DNA of 64,000 bases from Leifsonia tongyongensis (GCF_010686705.1 NZ_JAAGWY010000002.1:582001-646000); one strand, 5' to 3'; positions 31,915-41,991 are shown, numbered from the stretch's first letter. The notes: a model not told the origin generated them from the sequence alone. Numbers and translations: made by a program.

Positions 31915-33996
31915 TCAGACGTCGATGCGCGACCGCGACAGGTCGCCGGAACCGGCGATGATGAAGTCCTTGCGGGGCGCGACGTCGTTGCCCATCAACA
32001 GTTCGAAGACGCGAGCCGCCTGCTCGGCATCGGGCACCCGGACACGCCGGAGCGTGCGGTGCGTACGGTCCATCGTCGTGGTCGCGAGCTGGTCCGCATC
32101 CATCTCCCCCAGTCCCTTGTAGCGCTGGATGGGCTCCTGGTATCGCTTGTTGGACCGCTTCAGTCCCGCGAGCACGCCCTGCAGCTCGGCCTCGGAGTAG
32201 GTGTAGATCGTCTCGTTGGGCTTCGTGCCGGGGTTCATGACCACCACCCGGTGGAGTGGAGGCACGGCCGCGAACACGCGACCTTCTTCGATCATGGGCC
32301 GCATATAGCGGAAGAACAGCGTGAGCAGGAGGGTCCGGATGTGCGCACCGTCGACATCCGCGTCGCTCATGATGATGATCTTGCCGTAGCGGGCCGAGGC
32401 GAGGTCGAAGCTGCGACCGGAGCCCGCACCGATCACCTGGATGATGGATGCGCACTCGGCGTTCGACAGCATGTCGGAGACCGACGCCTTCTGCACGTTG
32501 AGGATCTTGCCGCGGATCGGCAGCAGCGCCTGATACTCGCTGTCACGGGCGCGGCGGGCGGTGCCGAGTGCGGAATCGCCCTCGACGATGAACAACTCGC
32601 TGTTGGCGACATCGCTGGAGCGGCAGTCCACGAGCTTTGCGGGGAGAGATGAGGTCTCCAGCGCATTCTTGCGCCGCTGCGTCTCCTTGTGGGCGCGCGC
32701 CGAGATCCGCGACTTCATCTCGGCGACGACCTTGTCGAGCAGCAGTGCGGACTGCGCCTTGTCGTCGCGCTTGCTCGACGTGAAGCGGTCCGTCATGGCC
32801 TTGGTCACGACCTGGGCGACGATCGCGCGCACGGCGGGCGTGCCGAGCACTTCCTTGGTCTGGCCTTCGAACTGCGGCTCAGGCAACCGGACCGTCAGCA
32901 CGGCGGTGAGGCCTGCGAGCACGTCGTCCTTCTCGAGCTTGTCGTTGCCGACCTTGAGACGACGTGCGTTCTGTTCCACCTGCTGGCGCAGGAACTTGAG
33001 CATCCCCTGGTCGAAACCGAGCTGGTGGCTGCCGCCTTTCGGCGTCGCAATGATGTTGACGAAGCTCTTCATCACAGTGTCGTAGCCGGTGCCCCAGCGC
33101 AGCGCGATGTCGACCTGGCAGTCGCGGCGCAGCTCGGTCGGCATCATCGCGCCCGAGTCCGACAACACCGGCACCGTCTCGGTGAAATGTCCCTCGCCGG
33201 TGAGGCGCCACGTGTCGGTGAGCGCGCTGTCCGGTGCGAGGTAGTCGACGAACTCGGAGATGCCGCCCTGGTAGCTGAAGGTGGTGTCGACGGGCTCCTC
33301 GGCACGGTTGTCCGCGATCGTCAGGGTGAGCCCGGGCACGAGGAAAGCCGTCTGGCGGGCACGGCCCAGGAGGTCGTCGCCCTGGAACTCAGCCCCGCGT
33401 GTGAAGATCTGCCGATCCGCCCAGTAGCGGATGCGCGTACCGGTGACGCCTTTCGCCACCTTTCCGACCACCCGCAGCTCGCTGCCCTTCTCGAAGGGCT
33501 TGAACGGAGCATCCGGAGTCGCCGGTCCATGATCGGCGAACACCCCCGGCTCACCGCGGTGGAACGACATCGCCCAGGTCTTGCCGTCGCGGTCGACTTC
33601 GACGTCGAGACGCTCCGAGAGCGCGTTGACGACGGATGCTCCGACTCCGTGCAGACCGCCGGAGGCGGCATACGACCCTGAGCCGAACTTGCCGCCGGCG
33701 TGAAGCTTGGTGAAGACGACCTCGACGCCGCTGAGGCCGGTCTTCGGCTCGATGTCCACCGGGATTCCTCGCGCGGAGTCGCGCACCTCGACGCTGTCGT
33801 CGGGGTGAAGGATGACCTGGATGTGGCTGCCGTGACCGGCCAGCGCCTCATCGACGGAGTTGTCGATGATCTCCCAGAGACAGTGCATGAGCCCACGGGA
33901 ATCGGTGGACCCGATGTACATCCCGGGGCGCTTCCGCACCGCTTCCAGTCCCTCCAGGACGGAGAGATGCCTGGCTGAATAGTCTGAGCTCGACAC
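31915..33996 (-). CDS. parE: Type IIA topoisomerase subunit B, ParE-like
   Basis: ATPase subunit, 693 aa, partner of the ParC-like protein. Seen: GHKL ATPase with RKRPGMYIGSTDSRGLMHCLWEIIDNSVDEA and GGLHGVGASVVNALS, transducer domain, and TOPRIM with FIVEGDSALGTARRARD plus metal site IIMSDADVDGAHI; C-terminal YKGLGEMDADQL. The gyrase signature GGSAKQGRDR of GyrB is replaced by ALGTARRARD, as in actinobacterial second topoisomerases. GTG at 33996 chosen for its AAGGAG site; the open frame extends 208 codons further without coding character. Confidence 0.9.
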   Translation of the reverse strand: MSSSDYSARHLSVLEGLEAVRKRPGMYIGSTDSRGLMHCLWEIIDNSVDEALAGHGSHIQVILHPDDSVEVRDSARGIPVDIEPKTGLSGVEVVFTKLHAGGKFGSGSYAASGGLHGVGASVVNALSERLDVEVDRDGKTWAMSFHRGEPGVFADHGPATPDAPFKPFEKGSELRVVGKVAKGVTGTRIRYWADRQIFTRGAEFQGDDLLGRARQTAFLVPGLTLTIADNRAEEPVDTTFSYQGGISEFVDYLAPDSALTDTWRLTGEGHFTETVPVLSDSGAMMPTELRRDCQVDIALRWGTGYDTVMKSFVNIIATPKGGSHQLGFDQGMLKFLRQQVEQNARRLKVGNDKLEKDDVLAGLTAVLTVRLPEPQFEGQTKEVLGTPAVRAIVAQVVTKAMTDRFTSSKRDDKAQSALLLDKVVAEMKSRISARAHKETQRRKNALETSSLPAKLVDCRSSDVANSELFIVEGDSALGTARRARDSEYQALLPIRGKILNVQKASVSDMLSNAECASIIQVIGAGSGRSFDLASARYGKIIIMSDADVDGAHIRTLLLTLFFRYMRPMIEEGRVFAAVPPLHRVVVMNPGTKPNETIYTYSEAELQGVLAGLKRSNKRYQEPIQRYKGLGEMDADQLATTTMDRTHRTLRRVRVPDAEQAARVFELLMGNDVAPRKDFIIAGSGDLSRSRIDV

Positions 33997-34164
33997 GAAC
34001 GCTCCTTGCACACGTTGAGGCGCCCGTGCTGCTGAACGCCTTGCCACCGTCAAGCGTACTGACCGCGGCGGGCACGATACGCCACCGACACCCTCCCGAA
34101 CGGGGTCTACGCGTTGAGCGAAATACCCGGCGTTAGCATCGTTTCTCACAGGTGAACGTGGTTC

Positions 34165-34170
34165 TATAGT
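34165..34170 (+). promoter_or_regulatory. -10-like hexamer of the DUF7455 gene
   Basis: TATAGT, 40 bases before the ATG at 34210, leaving room for a leader with a GAGAGGAG ribosome site. Confidence 0.5.
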
Positions 34171-34209
34171 CCTACCGAGTTGAACGGTTCGGATTGAGAG
34201 GAGCATCAC

Positions 34210-34446
34210 ATGTCGACGATCACCACGGAGAACGGTGCGGTTGACGAGCTCGCCGGCGGGCCGCAACTCACGGCCGCTGACCGCTGCGACAGCTGCGGCG
34301 CCCAGGCGTACATTCGTGTCGTCGTGAACAACGGCGAACTCCTCTTCTGCGCTCACCACGGCAAGAAGCACCAGGAGAAGCTGTCCGAGATCGCGCACAG
34401 CTGGCACGATGAGACCGCTCGCCTGTTCGAGGAGCAGCGCGCTTAG
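34210..34446 (+). CDS. DUF7455 small zinc-ribbon-like protein
   Basis: Small actinobacterial protein, 78 aa, function unknown. Seen: CDSCGAQAYIRVV...LLFCAHHGKKH, a CxxC plus C/HH pair that probably binds zinc, then a helical tail. Strong GAGAGGAG site 7 nt before the ATG. It is divergent from parE and upstream of the alanine racemase pair. Homologues are conserved next to parE or sigA in actinobacteria. Confidence 0.85.
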   Translation: MSTITTENGAVDELAGGPQLTAADRCDSCGAQAYIRVVVNNGELLFCAHHGKKHQEKLSEIAHSWHDETARLFEEQRA

Positions 34447-34466
34447 TCTCACTGCTTCCACGCGGA

Positions 34467-34528
34467 ACGCGGTAGCTGACCGCGCGTTGGCTGGACTACG
34501 CGGTAGCTGACCGCGCGTTAGCTGGACT
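34467..34528 (+). repeat. Two tandem 31-bp repeats
   Basis: Two direct copies of a 31-bp unit (34467-34497, 34498-34528) differing at one base, plus 5 bases of a third. Each unit contains CGCGGT-AGCTG-ACCGCG, a 6-bp hairpin. They lie in the 101 bp between the DUF7455 stop and the first racemase start. Confidence 0.93.
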
Positions 34529-34547
34529 ACGCGAAGGGGTTCGATCG

Positions 34548-35246
34548 GTGACGATGGGTGTGCGCAGGCAGGCATTCGTCGACCTTTCGGCCCTGACGGG
34601 GAACTTCGCGCGCAGCGCACCATCGCCCGACCGGGTTCTCATCGACGTGCGAGCCGATGCCTACGGGCACGGCCTCGTCGCAGTAGCGCTTGCGCTGGCC
34701 GAGGCCGGCGGGGCCGGCTTCCTCGTCTCCAGGACCACCGACGTCGCAGCCCTCGCCGACGTGGGGATCAGCACAGCGGTCATCCATCCGGCCGGCCCGC
34801 TCGCATCCACCCTCGTCGGGCCCGGCCTGTACGGCTTCGACGGGTCGCCCGCGCGGACCACCCTCCGGCTCGTCGGCGAAGTCATCGCTGTCAAGAACGT
34901 GCCCGCGGACCGCGGCGTCTCCTACGGCTACACGTACCGCACCACGAAGCCGACGACGCTGGCGCTCGTGGCGCTCGGGTTCGCAGACGGCATCCCGCGT
35001 GTCGCATCCAACCGGGCTCCGGTGAAAGTCGGAGACTTCACCGGCCGGGTGACCGGGCGCATTGCGATGGACCAGTTCGTCGTCGATCTCGACGGCAACA
35101 CCGCCACGGTCGGCGACCAGGCCGTTCTCTTCGGGGACCCTGAGGTCGGCGAACCCACACTCTCGCACTGGGCCGATGCGACAGGTCTCGCGCCGGACGT
35201 CATCGTCAGCGGGCTCGGCAGCCGGATAGAGCGGATCTACTCATGA
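34548..35246 (+). CDS. Alanine racemase-family protein lacking PLP lysine and most of the barrel (subunit A of a proposed heterodimer)
   Basis: Alanine racemase family, 232 aa against the usual 360-380. Seen: beta1-alpha1 of the barrel (residues 8-80), where the PLP lysine of VKANAYGHG is Arg (R35 in VRADAYGHG); the chain then jumps at about residue 84 to GPGLYGFDG, losing roughly 130 barrel residues. The C-terminal beta domain is complete: VSYGYTY with Y126 (equivalent of catalytic Tyr265) and GRIAMDQFVVD with M174 and D175, residues that in normal Alr reach into the partner subunit. It cannot bind PLP as a racemase alone. GTG at 34548 has an AAGGGG site. It overlaps the next racemase gene by 4 bases (ATGA). 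Pseudogene is unlikely: no frameshift, and the trans-acting residues are conserved. Confidence 0.9.
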   Translation: MTMGVRRQAFVDLSALTGNFARSAPSPDRVLIDVRADAYGHGLVAVALALAEAGGAGFLVSRTTDVAALADVGISTAVIHPAGPLASTLVGPGLYGFDGSPARTTLRLVGEVIAVKNVPADRGVSYGYTYRTTKPTTLALVALGFADGIPRVASNRAPVKVGDFTGRVTGRIAMDQFVVDLDGNTATVGDQAVLFGDPEVGEPTLSHWADATGLAPDVIVSGLGSRIERIYS

Positions 35247-36316
35247 CGACCCCCTCAGACAGTCCGTCGCTCCCCCGCGCCATCATCGACCTGGCCGCAC
35301 TCCGCCACAACGTCGCCCGTCTTGTGCAGCTCGCCGCCCCGGCCGAGGTGATGCTCGCCGTCAAGGCGAACGCGTACGGGCACGGTCTGCTTCCTGTCGC
35401 CCGGGCAGGACTCGAAGCGGGAGCGACCTCGCTGGCGGTCCTCGAGATCCCAGCCGGCCTCCTGCTGCGCGACGCCGGGATCACGGTTCCGCTTCTCGCC
35501 TGGCTGCACGGCCCGCAGACCGACTTCCAGGCCGGCATCGAAGCCGACATCGAGCTCGGCATCTCCGCACTCTGGCAACTCGACGCGATCGAGAGCGCAG
35601 CCGCCAACCGCCCTGCCGTCATCCATCTCAAGGTCGACACGGGGCTCAGCCGCAACGGCGCGAGCCTTGAGGACTGGCCCGCGCTCGTCGACGCCGCGCT
35701 CGCACTGCAGGAGGCCGGAGTCGTGCGGATCCGTGCAGCGTGGTCGCACCTGGCCGACGCATCCATCGCCGACGACGAGGCCGCGCTGGCCGAGTTCGAA
35801 CGGGCCGTCGCTGTCGCACGCGAGCGCGGCGCGGAGTTCGAAATCCTTCACCTTGCTGCCAGCTCTGCGGGCATCCGGATGCCGGAGGCGCGCTTCGACC
35901 TGGTGCGCTTCGGCATTGCGGCCTACGGGATCTCCCCATTCGACGACACGTCCGGGGCCGAGCTCGGGCTCGTCCCCGTGATGCGGCTCGAAGCTCCGGT
36001 CACCGAAGTCCACCTCGACGGAACCACGCGGACGCGCCTCGCGATCGGATTCGGCGACGGCGTACCGACGCTCGGGGTGGCGAAGGCATCTGTCTTCCTG
36101 AACGGCGCGCGGAGGCCCATCGTCGACATCGGAGTCGACACGACAGTGATCGACAGCGGCAACGACCGCGTCCGGGTCGGCGACACGGCTGTCGTGTTCG
36201 GCCCAGGACTCGACGGCGAGCCCACAGCCGAGAAGTGGGCGGATTGGGCTGAGACGATCGGCGACGAGATGGTCACCGGCGTGATGCCACGCGTTCAGCG
36301 CGTCTACGTGGGCTAA
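35243..36316 (+). CDS. alr: Alanine racemase with PLP lysine but no catalytic Tyr loop (subunit B of a proposed heterodimer)
   Basis: Alanine racemase family, 357 aa, full TIM barrel. Seen: PLP lysine K41 in VKANAYGHG, HLKVDTGLSRNG with K130, D132 and R137, H169 in WSHLADA, S208 in ASSAG and VRFGIAAYG for the phosphate. In the C-terminal domain the VSYGxTY loop with catalytic Tyr265 is deleted: VTEV is followed after about ten residues by LAIGFGDGVP, and the Met-Asp motif is changed (DIGVDTTV, Met to Val298). D-Ala for peptidoglycan is the expected product, but activity should need the preceding protein to supply the missing Tyr. Coupled start at 35243. Converges with gatD by 4 bases. Confidence 0.92.
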   Translation: MTTPSDSPSLPRAIIDLAALRHNVARLVQLAAPAEVMLAVKANAYGHGLLPVARAGLEAGATSLAVLEIPAGLLLRDAGITVPLLAWLHGPQTDFQAGIEADIELGISALWQLDAIESAAANRPAVIHLKVDTGLSRNGASLEDWPALVDAALALQEAGVVRIRAAWSHLADASIADDEAALAEFERAVAVARERGAEFEILHLAASSAGIRMPEARFDLVRFGIAAYGISPFDDTSGAELGLVPVMRLEAPVTEVHLDGTTRTRLAIGFGDGVPTLGVAKASVFLNGARRPIVDIGVDTTVIDSGNDRVRVGDTAVVFGPGLDGEPTAEKWADWAETIGDEMVTGVMPRVQRVYVG

Positions 36317-37068
36317 CGGGAGAGCCGCGCGCCCGTCCGCTCCGCGATCGCCCGCCGTGCATTCGCCGCGAAACCGTCGGCGCTGCTGAGCTCACGGGAG
36401 ACCGGCTGAGGCAGTTGTTCGCCACGCCGCCCCAACGCCGCGCTGAGCATCCGGTCGGCGAGAACCGGATTCATCGGAAGGACCGGGCCGTGCAGGTGCG
36501 TGCCGAGCGATTCCCCGACTCGAACGCCCTCGAGGCGAGCACCCGACGCATCCGGACCGTTCCCGAAACCTTCGCGGACAGCGCCGAGCGCCTCGGCACG
36601 GTCATCGAGCACGGTCTTCGCCGAATGATTCTCGAAACCGGCCAGAATCCCGTCAGAGGATTCGACGACGATCTCGCCCACACGCCGGGCGGTGCCGAGC
36701 GTGGCTCGCGACGGAAACACCCCGGCACCTGCGAGCGTCTCGCCGTCGGCCGTGACCAGTTGGTGTCCGAGCAGTTGCCAGCCGCCGGCGATCGCGAGGA
36801 TCGGGACACCGGACGACGCGAGCTCACGCAGCGCGGGCGCGATACGGAGCAGATCCGCATGGACGATCCGCTGCGACGAGAGCGGACCGCTGCCGACATG
36901 GACGATGTCCACCGCGGAGACGAGCTCATCGCCGACCTCGTGCTGAATGACGGCCGCCTCGAGACCGCGCCACTCTGACCGCTTCACGAGCGTTGTCACG
37001 TTTCCGGCGTCACCGTTGATGCCCAGTTCCCGCGGATACAGGTGCAGGATGCGGAGCGGCGCCGTCAT
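36313..37068 (-). CDS. gatD: GatD-like glutamine amidotransferase lacking its catalytic cysteine
   Basis: GatD family, 251 aa, which with MurT normally amidates the D-Glu alpha-carboxyl of lipid II using glutamine-derived ammonia. Seen: N-terminal LYPRELGINGDAGNVTTLVKR, the nucleophile region PILAIAGGWQLLGHQ in which Ala94 (codon GCC, 36787-36789) replaces the required Cys, and the retained histidine H191 in GTHLHGPVLPMNPVLA. Glutaminase activity should be absent. It overlaps murT by 4 bases, so it is still made with MurT. A structural or substrate-recruiting role is inferred. Confidence 0.9.
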   Translation of the reverse strand: MTAPLRILHLYPRELGINGDAGNVTTLVKRSEWRGLEAAVIQHEVGDELVSAVDIVHVGSGPLSSQRIVHADLLRIAPALRELASSGVPILAIAGGWQLLGHQLVTADGETLAGAGVFPSRATLGTARRVGEIVVESSDGILAGFENHSAKTVLDDRAEALGAVREGFGNGPDASGARLEGVRVGESLGTHLHGPVLPMNPVLADRMLSAALGRRGEQLPQPVSRELSSADGFAANARRAIAERTGARLSR

Positions 37069-38336
37069 GCCGTTCCCTCCAGCTCGAGGAAGCCGAGCTG
37101 TTTGCGGATGAGCATCATCTGTTCGTAGTTGACGATCATGGTCTTGGTCCCCCGGGACGGCCGGGGCAGGTCGAGGAAGGCTTTGAGAGCCGGGCGAAGC
37201 TCCGGAAGCACCGATGTCACGGGGATTCCGGCGTAGGCGAAGCGGGTCGCGAACTGCCAGGCCTTGGTACCCGAGACGACGTCGACGTGGGTGATCGACG
37301 AGAGGTCGATGTCATACACCCAGGAGGGATCCGGCGTGCCCTCATCAACGGCGACGAACACCTGCTCCGGTGGTTCTTCGAGGTAGTCGAGATTCAGCTG
37401 GAGGCTCGGCGGGTTCTTCATCATGATGATCTCGACGTCCTCGTCGCCGACGCGCAGCGTCTCGCCGCGTCCGTAAACCGTGCGGAGTGACAGCATCGCG
37501 CGTGCTGTCGCGTCGGCCGAGAACCTGTCGCCGAGGACGCGGACCGCCGTCGCTGTCGCCCCGGCCGCGTCGACCGCGTAATGGAGTCCGCGCGCGGGCA
37601 GGGCGATCTCGATCGGCGAGCCGTCGACGTCCAGCCTCGCGGTGCGCGCGGCGAGCCCGCCGACGATCACGCGCGGCGCGGGGAGCGCGCTTTCGTCACC
37701 GGGCGCGAAGTCTTCGACATTCGCCAGCCCGTTGGGTGAAGCCTCGATGAGGGATGGCGCGACGCCGAACACGGTCACGTCGCGTCCCTGCGCGGCCAGG
37801 TCGGCGCCGACCCCGCGAAGGCTGTCGTCGTCGGCGTTCACCACGACGAACTCGGATGCGGTGTCGGCGATGGAGCGGAGCATCCCCACGACCCGGGTGG
37901 GCTCGAAGAACCGGTTGAGCTGGTCGATCTGCACGTTCAGCAGAAGGGCGCCGCGGGGCTTCAGGACAGTAGCCAGGTTCACACCGTACGCCTCGTCGAC
38001 CTCGATCACGGCCACATCACCCCGGACGTAGCCGTCGAGCGGCACGGTGGCCAGCAGAGCCGACGCGATCCCCTGGGGAAGGTTTCCGCCCGACGGGTTC
38101 GTGACGACTTCGAGACCGTGCTCGCGCAGGATCCCGGTGAGCATGTTCGTGGTCGTCGACTTGCCGTTCGACCCGCTCACGAACAGGACTCCGAGCGGGA
38201 GTCTGCTCATCGAGCGTTCGAGGAACCGAGGCGCGATCGCGAGCGTTACCCGGCCGGGGACGGCAGAGCCGCCCCCACGGAGCCGCAGCACCCAGCGAGC
38301 GAGACGACCGGCGAGGACCGCCAGCCTGTACCGCAC
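37065..38336 (-). CDS. murT: MurT-like Mur ligase without zinc ribbon
   Basis: MurT family, 423 aa, ATP-dependent ligase acting on the D-Glu carboxyl of lipid II. Seen: P-loop SGSNGKSTT at 54-62, Mur ligase central domain (VAVIEVDEAYGVN, LLNVQIDQLNRFFEP), and C-terminal DUF1727 domain with MKNPPSLQLNLDYL and DPSWVYDID, which keeps the Asp that normally completes the GatD triad. The protein contains no cysteine, so the four-Cys zinc ribbon of staphylococcal, pneumococcal and mycobacterial MurT is missing. It starts 8 bases after the sigA stop and is coupled to gatD, giving a sigA-murT-gatD order. Confidence 0.9.
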   Translation of the reverse strand: MRYRLAVLAGRLARWVLRLRGGGSAVPGRVTLAIAPRFLERSMSRLPLGVLFVSGSNGKSTTTNMLTGILREHGLEVVTNPSGGNLPQGIASALLATVPLDGYVRGDVAVIEVDEAYGVNLATVLKPRGALLLNVQIDQLNRFFEPTRVVGMLRSIADTASEFVVVNADDDSLRGVGADLAAQGRDVTVFGVAPSLIEASPNGLANVEDFAPGDESALPAPRVIVGGLAARTARLDVDGSPIEIALPARGLHYAVDAAGATATAVRVLGDRFSADATARAMLSLRTVYGRGETLRVGDEDVEIIMMKNPPSLQLNLDYLEEPPEQVFVAVDEGTPDPSWVYDIDLSSITHVDVVSGTKAWQFATRFAYAGIPVTSVLPELRPALKAFLDLPRPSRGTKTMIVNYEQMMLIRKQLGFLELEGTA

Positions 38337-38344
38337 CCGGTTGC

Positions 38345-39751
<1,407 letters not shown>

Positions 39752-39953
39752 CTGAACACCTTTCATACCAAGCGGAGACGGGTTCGCACTCGTGTGCCAC
39801 GGCCTGGCTCAGGTTGCATGCGGACATTACTAAGACCCATGTCAAGTCCTGAGTCTCTTCGCGACGATCCGCAGATACGTCGCACCCAGGATATGAACGG
39901 GTCCGATCATCAATTATTGCACGCTTTGGGTGAGCCCCCTGCCACGGCCCCTA

Positions 39954-41291
39954 TCAGGCTGCCTCGCGCCTGCGCCGTCTCCACGCTTCGTTGAGTGCAA
40001 CCCACAAGGGGGCCACTTCTATTCCCTCTTCCTGGGACAGCCGGCGACGCGTGCGCCTCCTCGCCCGGACCAGGAAGACGACGCCGATGCCGACGATCAC
40101 GTACTGGATGGCGAACGCCCAGCGGAACGAATCCAGTGCGTACAGATCGGAAGGCTGGCCGGCAGCGACGTGCAGATTGTTCTCGACGTCCAGCGCCACA
40201 CCGATCAGGAACATCATCACGAAGCTCGCGAGGAACCCGCCGACATTGACGATGCCGTTGGCCGACCCGAGGCTGTGCAGCGGGTTCGAGGTGCGCGCGA
40301 AGTCGAACCCGATCAGGGAGCCCGGCCCGCCGATCCCGATCACGACGAGGAGGACGATGAGCAGCCAGTCGGGAGGGGTCCCCGGCCAGAGCAGCACCGT
40401 CGCCCAGGCGAGCCCCATCATGGCGACGATCGCCAGGACCAGGTTGCTGCGCCGCAACGGGAAGCGAGCGGTGAGAAGCCCGAGGATGGGGCCCGAGATC
40501 AGGCCGGCGACCACCATGACGATGAGGAGGCCCGCCGCCACGCTCGGGTCGATTCCCAGCCCGTAGACCATGAAAGGGAAGCCCCACATGAGGCTGAACA
40601 CGGTTCCGGAGGACTGTGTGACGAAGTGCGACCAGAACCCGAGCTGCGTCCCCGGCCTCTGGAGGCTGGCACGAAGCAGGCGCAGCGATTCCCCCCAGGT
40701 GGCCGGTCGCGGGCCCTCGGACGACCCCGCAGGGCGATCACTGATCACGGCCACGATGCCGACGAGGGCGACGACCGACAACGACGCCGCGCTCAGGAAC
40801 GCCGTCGTCCAACCGGACTGGTGCAGGATCAGGGCGAACGGGACGGCGGAGAGCACCTGCCCGAGCTGACCGATGTTTCCGACCCACTGGGAGAGCTGCG
40901 GAACCAGCCTGCCGGTGAACCAGGAGTTGGTGAGACGGATGAGCGACGTGAAGATGGTGGCATCGCCCGCGCCGACCAGGATGCGGCCCAGAACGGCGAT
41001 CCCGATCGTGGGAGCCAGCGCGACGGTGACCTGCCCGGCGATCATGAGCGCCGTGCCCACGGTCATCAGCCAGCGCGACCCGACCCTGTCGATGAGCACA
41101 CCGACAGGGATCTGCATCGCGGCGTAGACGATCAGCTGCACAACGGCCAGCGTCGACAGGACGGACGCTGTGCTGTGGAACCGTTCGGTCGCCGCAACGC
41201 CTGCGACCCCGATCGTCGTCCGCTGCATGACGGCGACCAGGTAGCCGAACACTCCGACCGCGAAGATCAGCCAGGATCGTCGCGAATTCAC
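39954..41291 (-). CDS. MFS transporter
   Basis: Major facilitator protein, 445 aa, 12 membrane segments. Seen: helix 1 IFAVGVFGYLVAVMQRTTIGVAGVAATERF, motif A-like DRVGSRWLMTVG, and a paired second half starting near residue 215 (GFWSHFVTQSSGTVFSLMWGFPFMVYGLGI). It resembles the nitrate/nitrite-sugar phosphate group of MFS more than drug pumps, but substrate is unknown. GTG at 41291 with TAGCCT 6 nt upstream suggests leaderless transcription. Ends about 200 bp from the sigA start. Confidence 0.9.
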   Translation of the reverse strand: MNSRRSWLIFAVGVFGYLVAVMQRTTIGVAGVAATERFHSTASVLSTLAVVQLIVYAAMQIPVGVLIDRVGSRWLMTVGTALMIAGQVTVALAPTIGIAVLGRILVGAGDATIFTSLIRLTNSWFTGRLVPQLSQWVGNIGQLGQVLSAVPFALILHQSGWTTAFLSAASLSVVALVGIVAVISDRPAGSSEGPRPATWGESLRLLRASLQRPGTQLGFWSHFVTQSSGTVFSLMWGFPFMVYGLGIDPSVAAGLLIVMVVAGLISGPILGLLTARFPLRRSNLVLAIVAMMGLAWATVLLWPGTPPDWLLIVLLVVIGIGGPGSLIGFDFARTSNPLHSLGSANGIVNVGGFLASFVMMFLIGVALDVENNLHVAAGQPSDLYALDSFRWAFAIQYVIVGIGVVFLVRARRRTRRRLSQEEGIEVAPLWVALNEAWRRRRREAA

Positions 41292-41297
41292 TCTACG

Positions 41298-41303
41298 AGG
41301 CTA
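41298..41303 (-). promoter_or_regulatory. -10-like hexamer of the MFS gene
   Basis: TAGCCT on the minus strand, 6 nt before the GTG start; no Shine-Dalgarno. Confidence 0.45.
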
Positions 41304-41987
41304 GTACGCCGACGCGACCGGCTCGTCCGCAGGCTTCCGCGCGACCAGGAACGCCTGGGGCACCTTCTCCCACGAATCCGGCTGCCGGACCAGGCGCGCA
41401 TCCACCTGCAGGCCTGCATCCTCGAGGAGCAACGCCACCGCGTCGGGCGACAGCCGCCAGGCGTCCAGCGAGATGGAGTGGCCGTACCCGGCGTCCATGT
41501 GACGATGCTCGTCGCCGACCTGGAAGGCGAGGAGGAGACGGCCTCCGGGCGCGAGGACCCGCTCGAACTCCGCGAACACGACCGGAAGCTGCTCCGGCGG
41601 CGAATGGATGATCGAATACCACGCGACGGCTCCGGCAAGCGAGGCGTCCGGGATCGCGAGGTCGGTCATCGTGCCCACGTCGAACCGAAACGCGGGGTGG
41701 GCTGCCCGAGCGACGTCGATCATCCCGGGCGACAGGTCGATGCCGAAGGCGTCGAGGCCGAGGTCGTGCAGGTGTGCCGTGATTCGCCCCGGCCCGCATC
41801 CGAGATCCGCGACAGGCCCGGGGCCGTCTGCGCTCACCAGTTCGGCGAAGGTCGCGAGCATGCCGCGATCCCACGGTTTCACCGTCAGCTCGTCGCGCAG
41901 CAGTTCTGCGTAGTCGACCGCGACCGTGTCGTAGGCCGTGCGGATGCTCGCGAGGCGTGCATCCTCGATGAAGGGCCGCTCGACCAT
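41301..41987 (-). CDS. Class I SAM-dependent methyltransferase
   Basis: Methyltransferase-like protein, 228 aa. Seen: SAM-binding motif I VADLGCGPGRITAHL (about 59-73), motif II FGIDLSPGMIDVARAAHP, and post-motif LAGAVAWYSIIHSPPEQLP. The fold is that of UbiE/Methyltransf_11 proteins; the acceptor is unknown. It begins 4 bases after the PAC2 gene ends, so the two are cotranscribed, and it runs into the exporter promoter. Confidence 0.88.
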   Translation of the reverse strand: MVERPFIEDARLASIRTAYDTVAVDYAELLRDELTVKPWDRGMLATFAELVSADGPGPVADLGCGPGRITAHLHDLGLDAFGIDLSPGMIDVARAAHPAFRFDVGTMTDLAIPDASLAGAVAWYSIIHSPPEQLPVVFAEFERVLAPGGRLLLAFQVGDEHRHMDAGYGHSISLDAWRLSPDAVALLLEDAGLQVDARLVRQPDSWEKVPQAFLVARKPADEPVASAY

Positions 41988-41991
41988 GCCG

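Noticed and set aside
34467-34533. CRISPR array
   Set aside because: The 31-bp units are directly adjacent with no spacers.
34548-35246. Racemase A as a pseudogene or assembly error
   Set aside because: Continuous frame, proper start site, coupled stop, intact C-terminal domain, and the lost residues are exactly those supplied by the neighbour.
36787-36789. GatD Cys-to-Ala as a sequencing error
   Set aside because: A cysteine codon (TGC or TGT) would need at least two base changes to give GCC, and MurT shows parallel loss of its cysteines.
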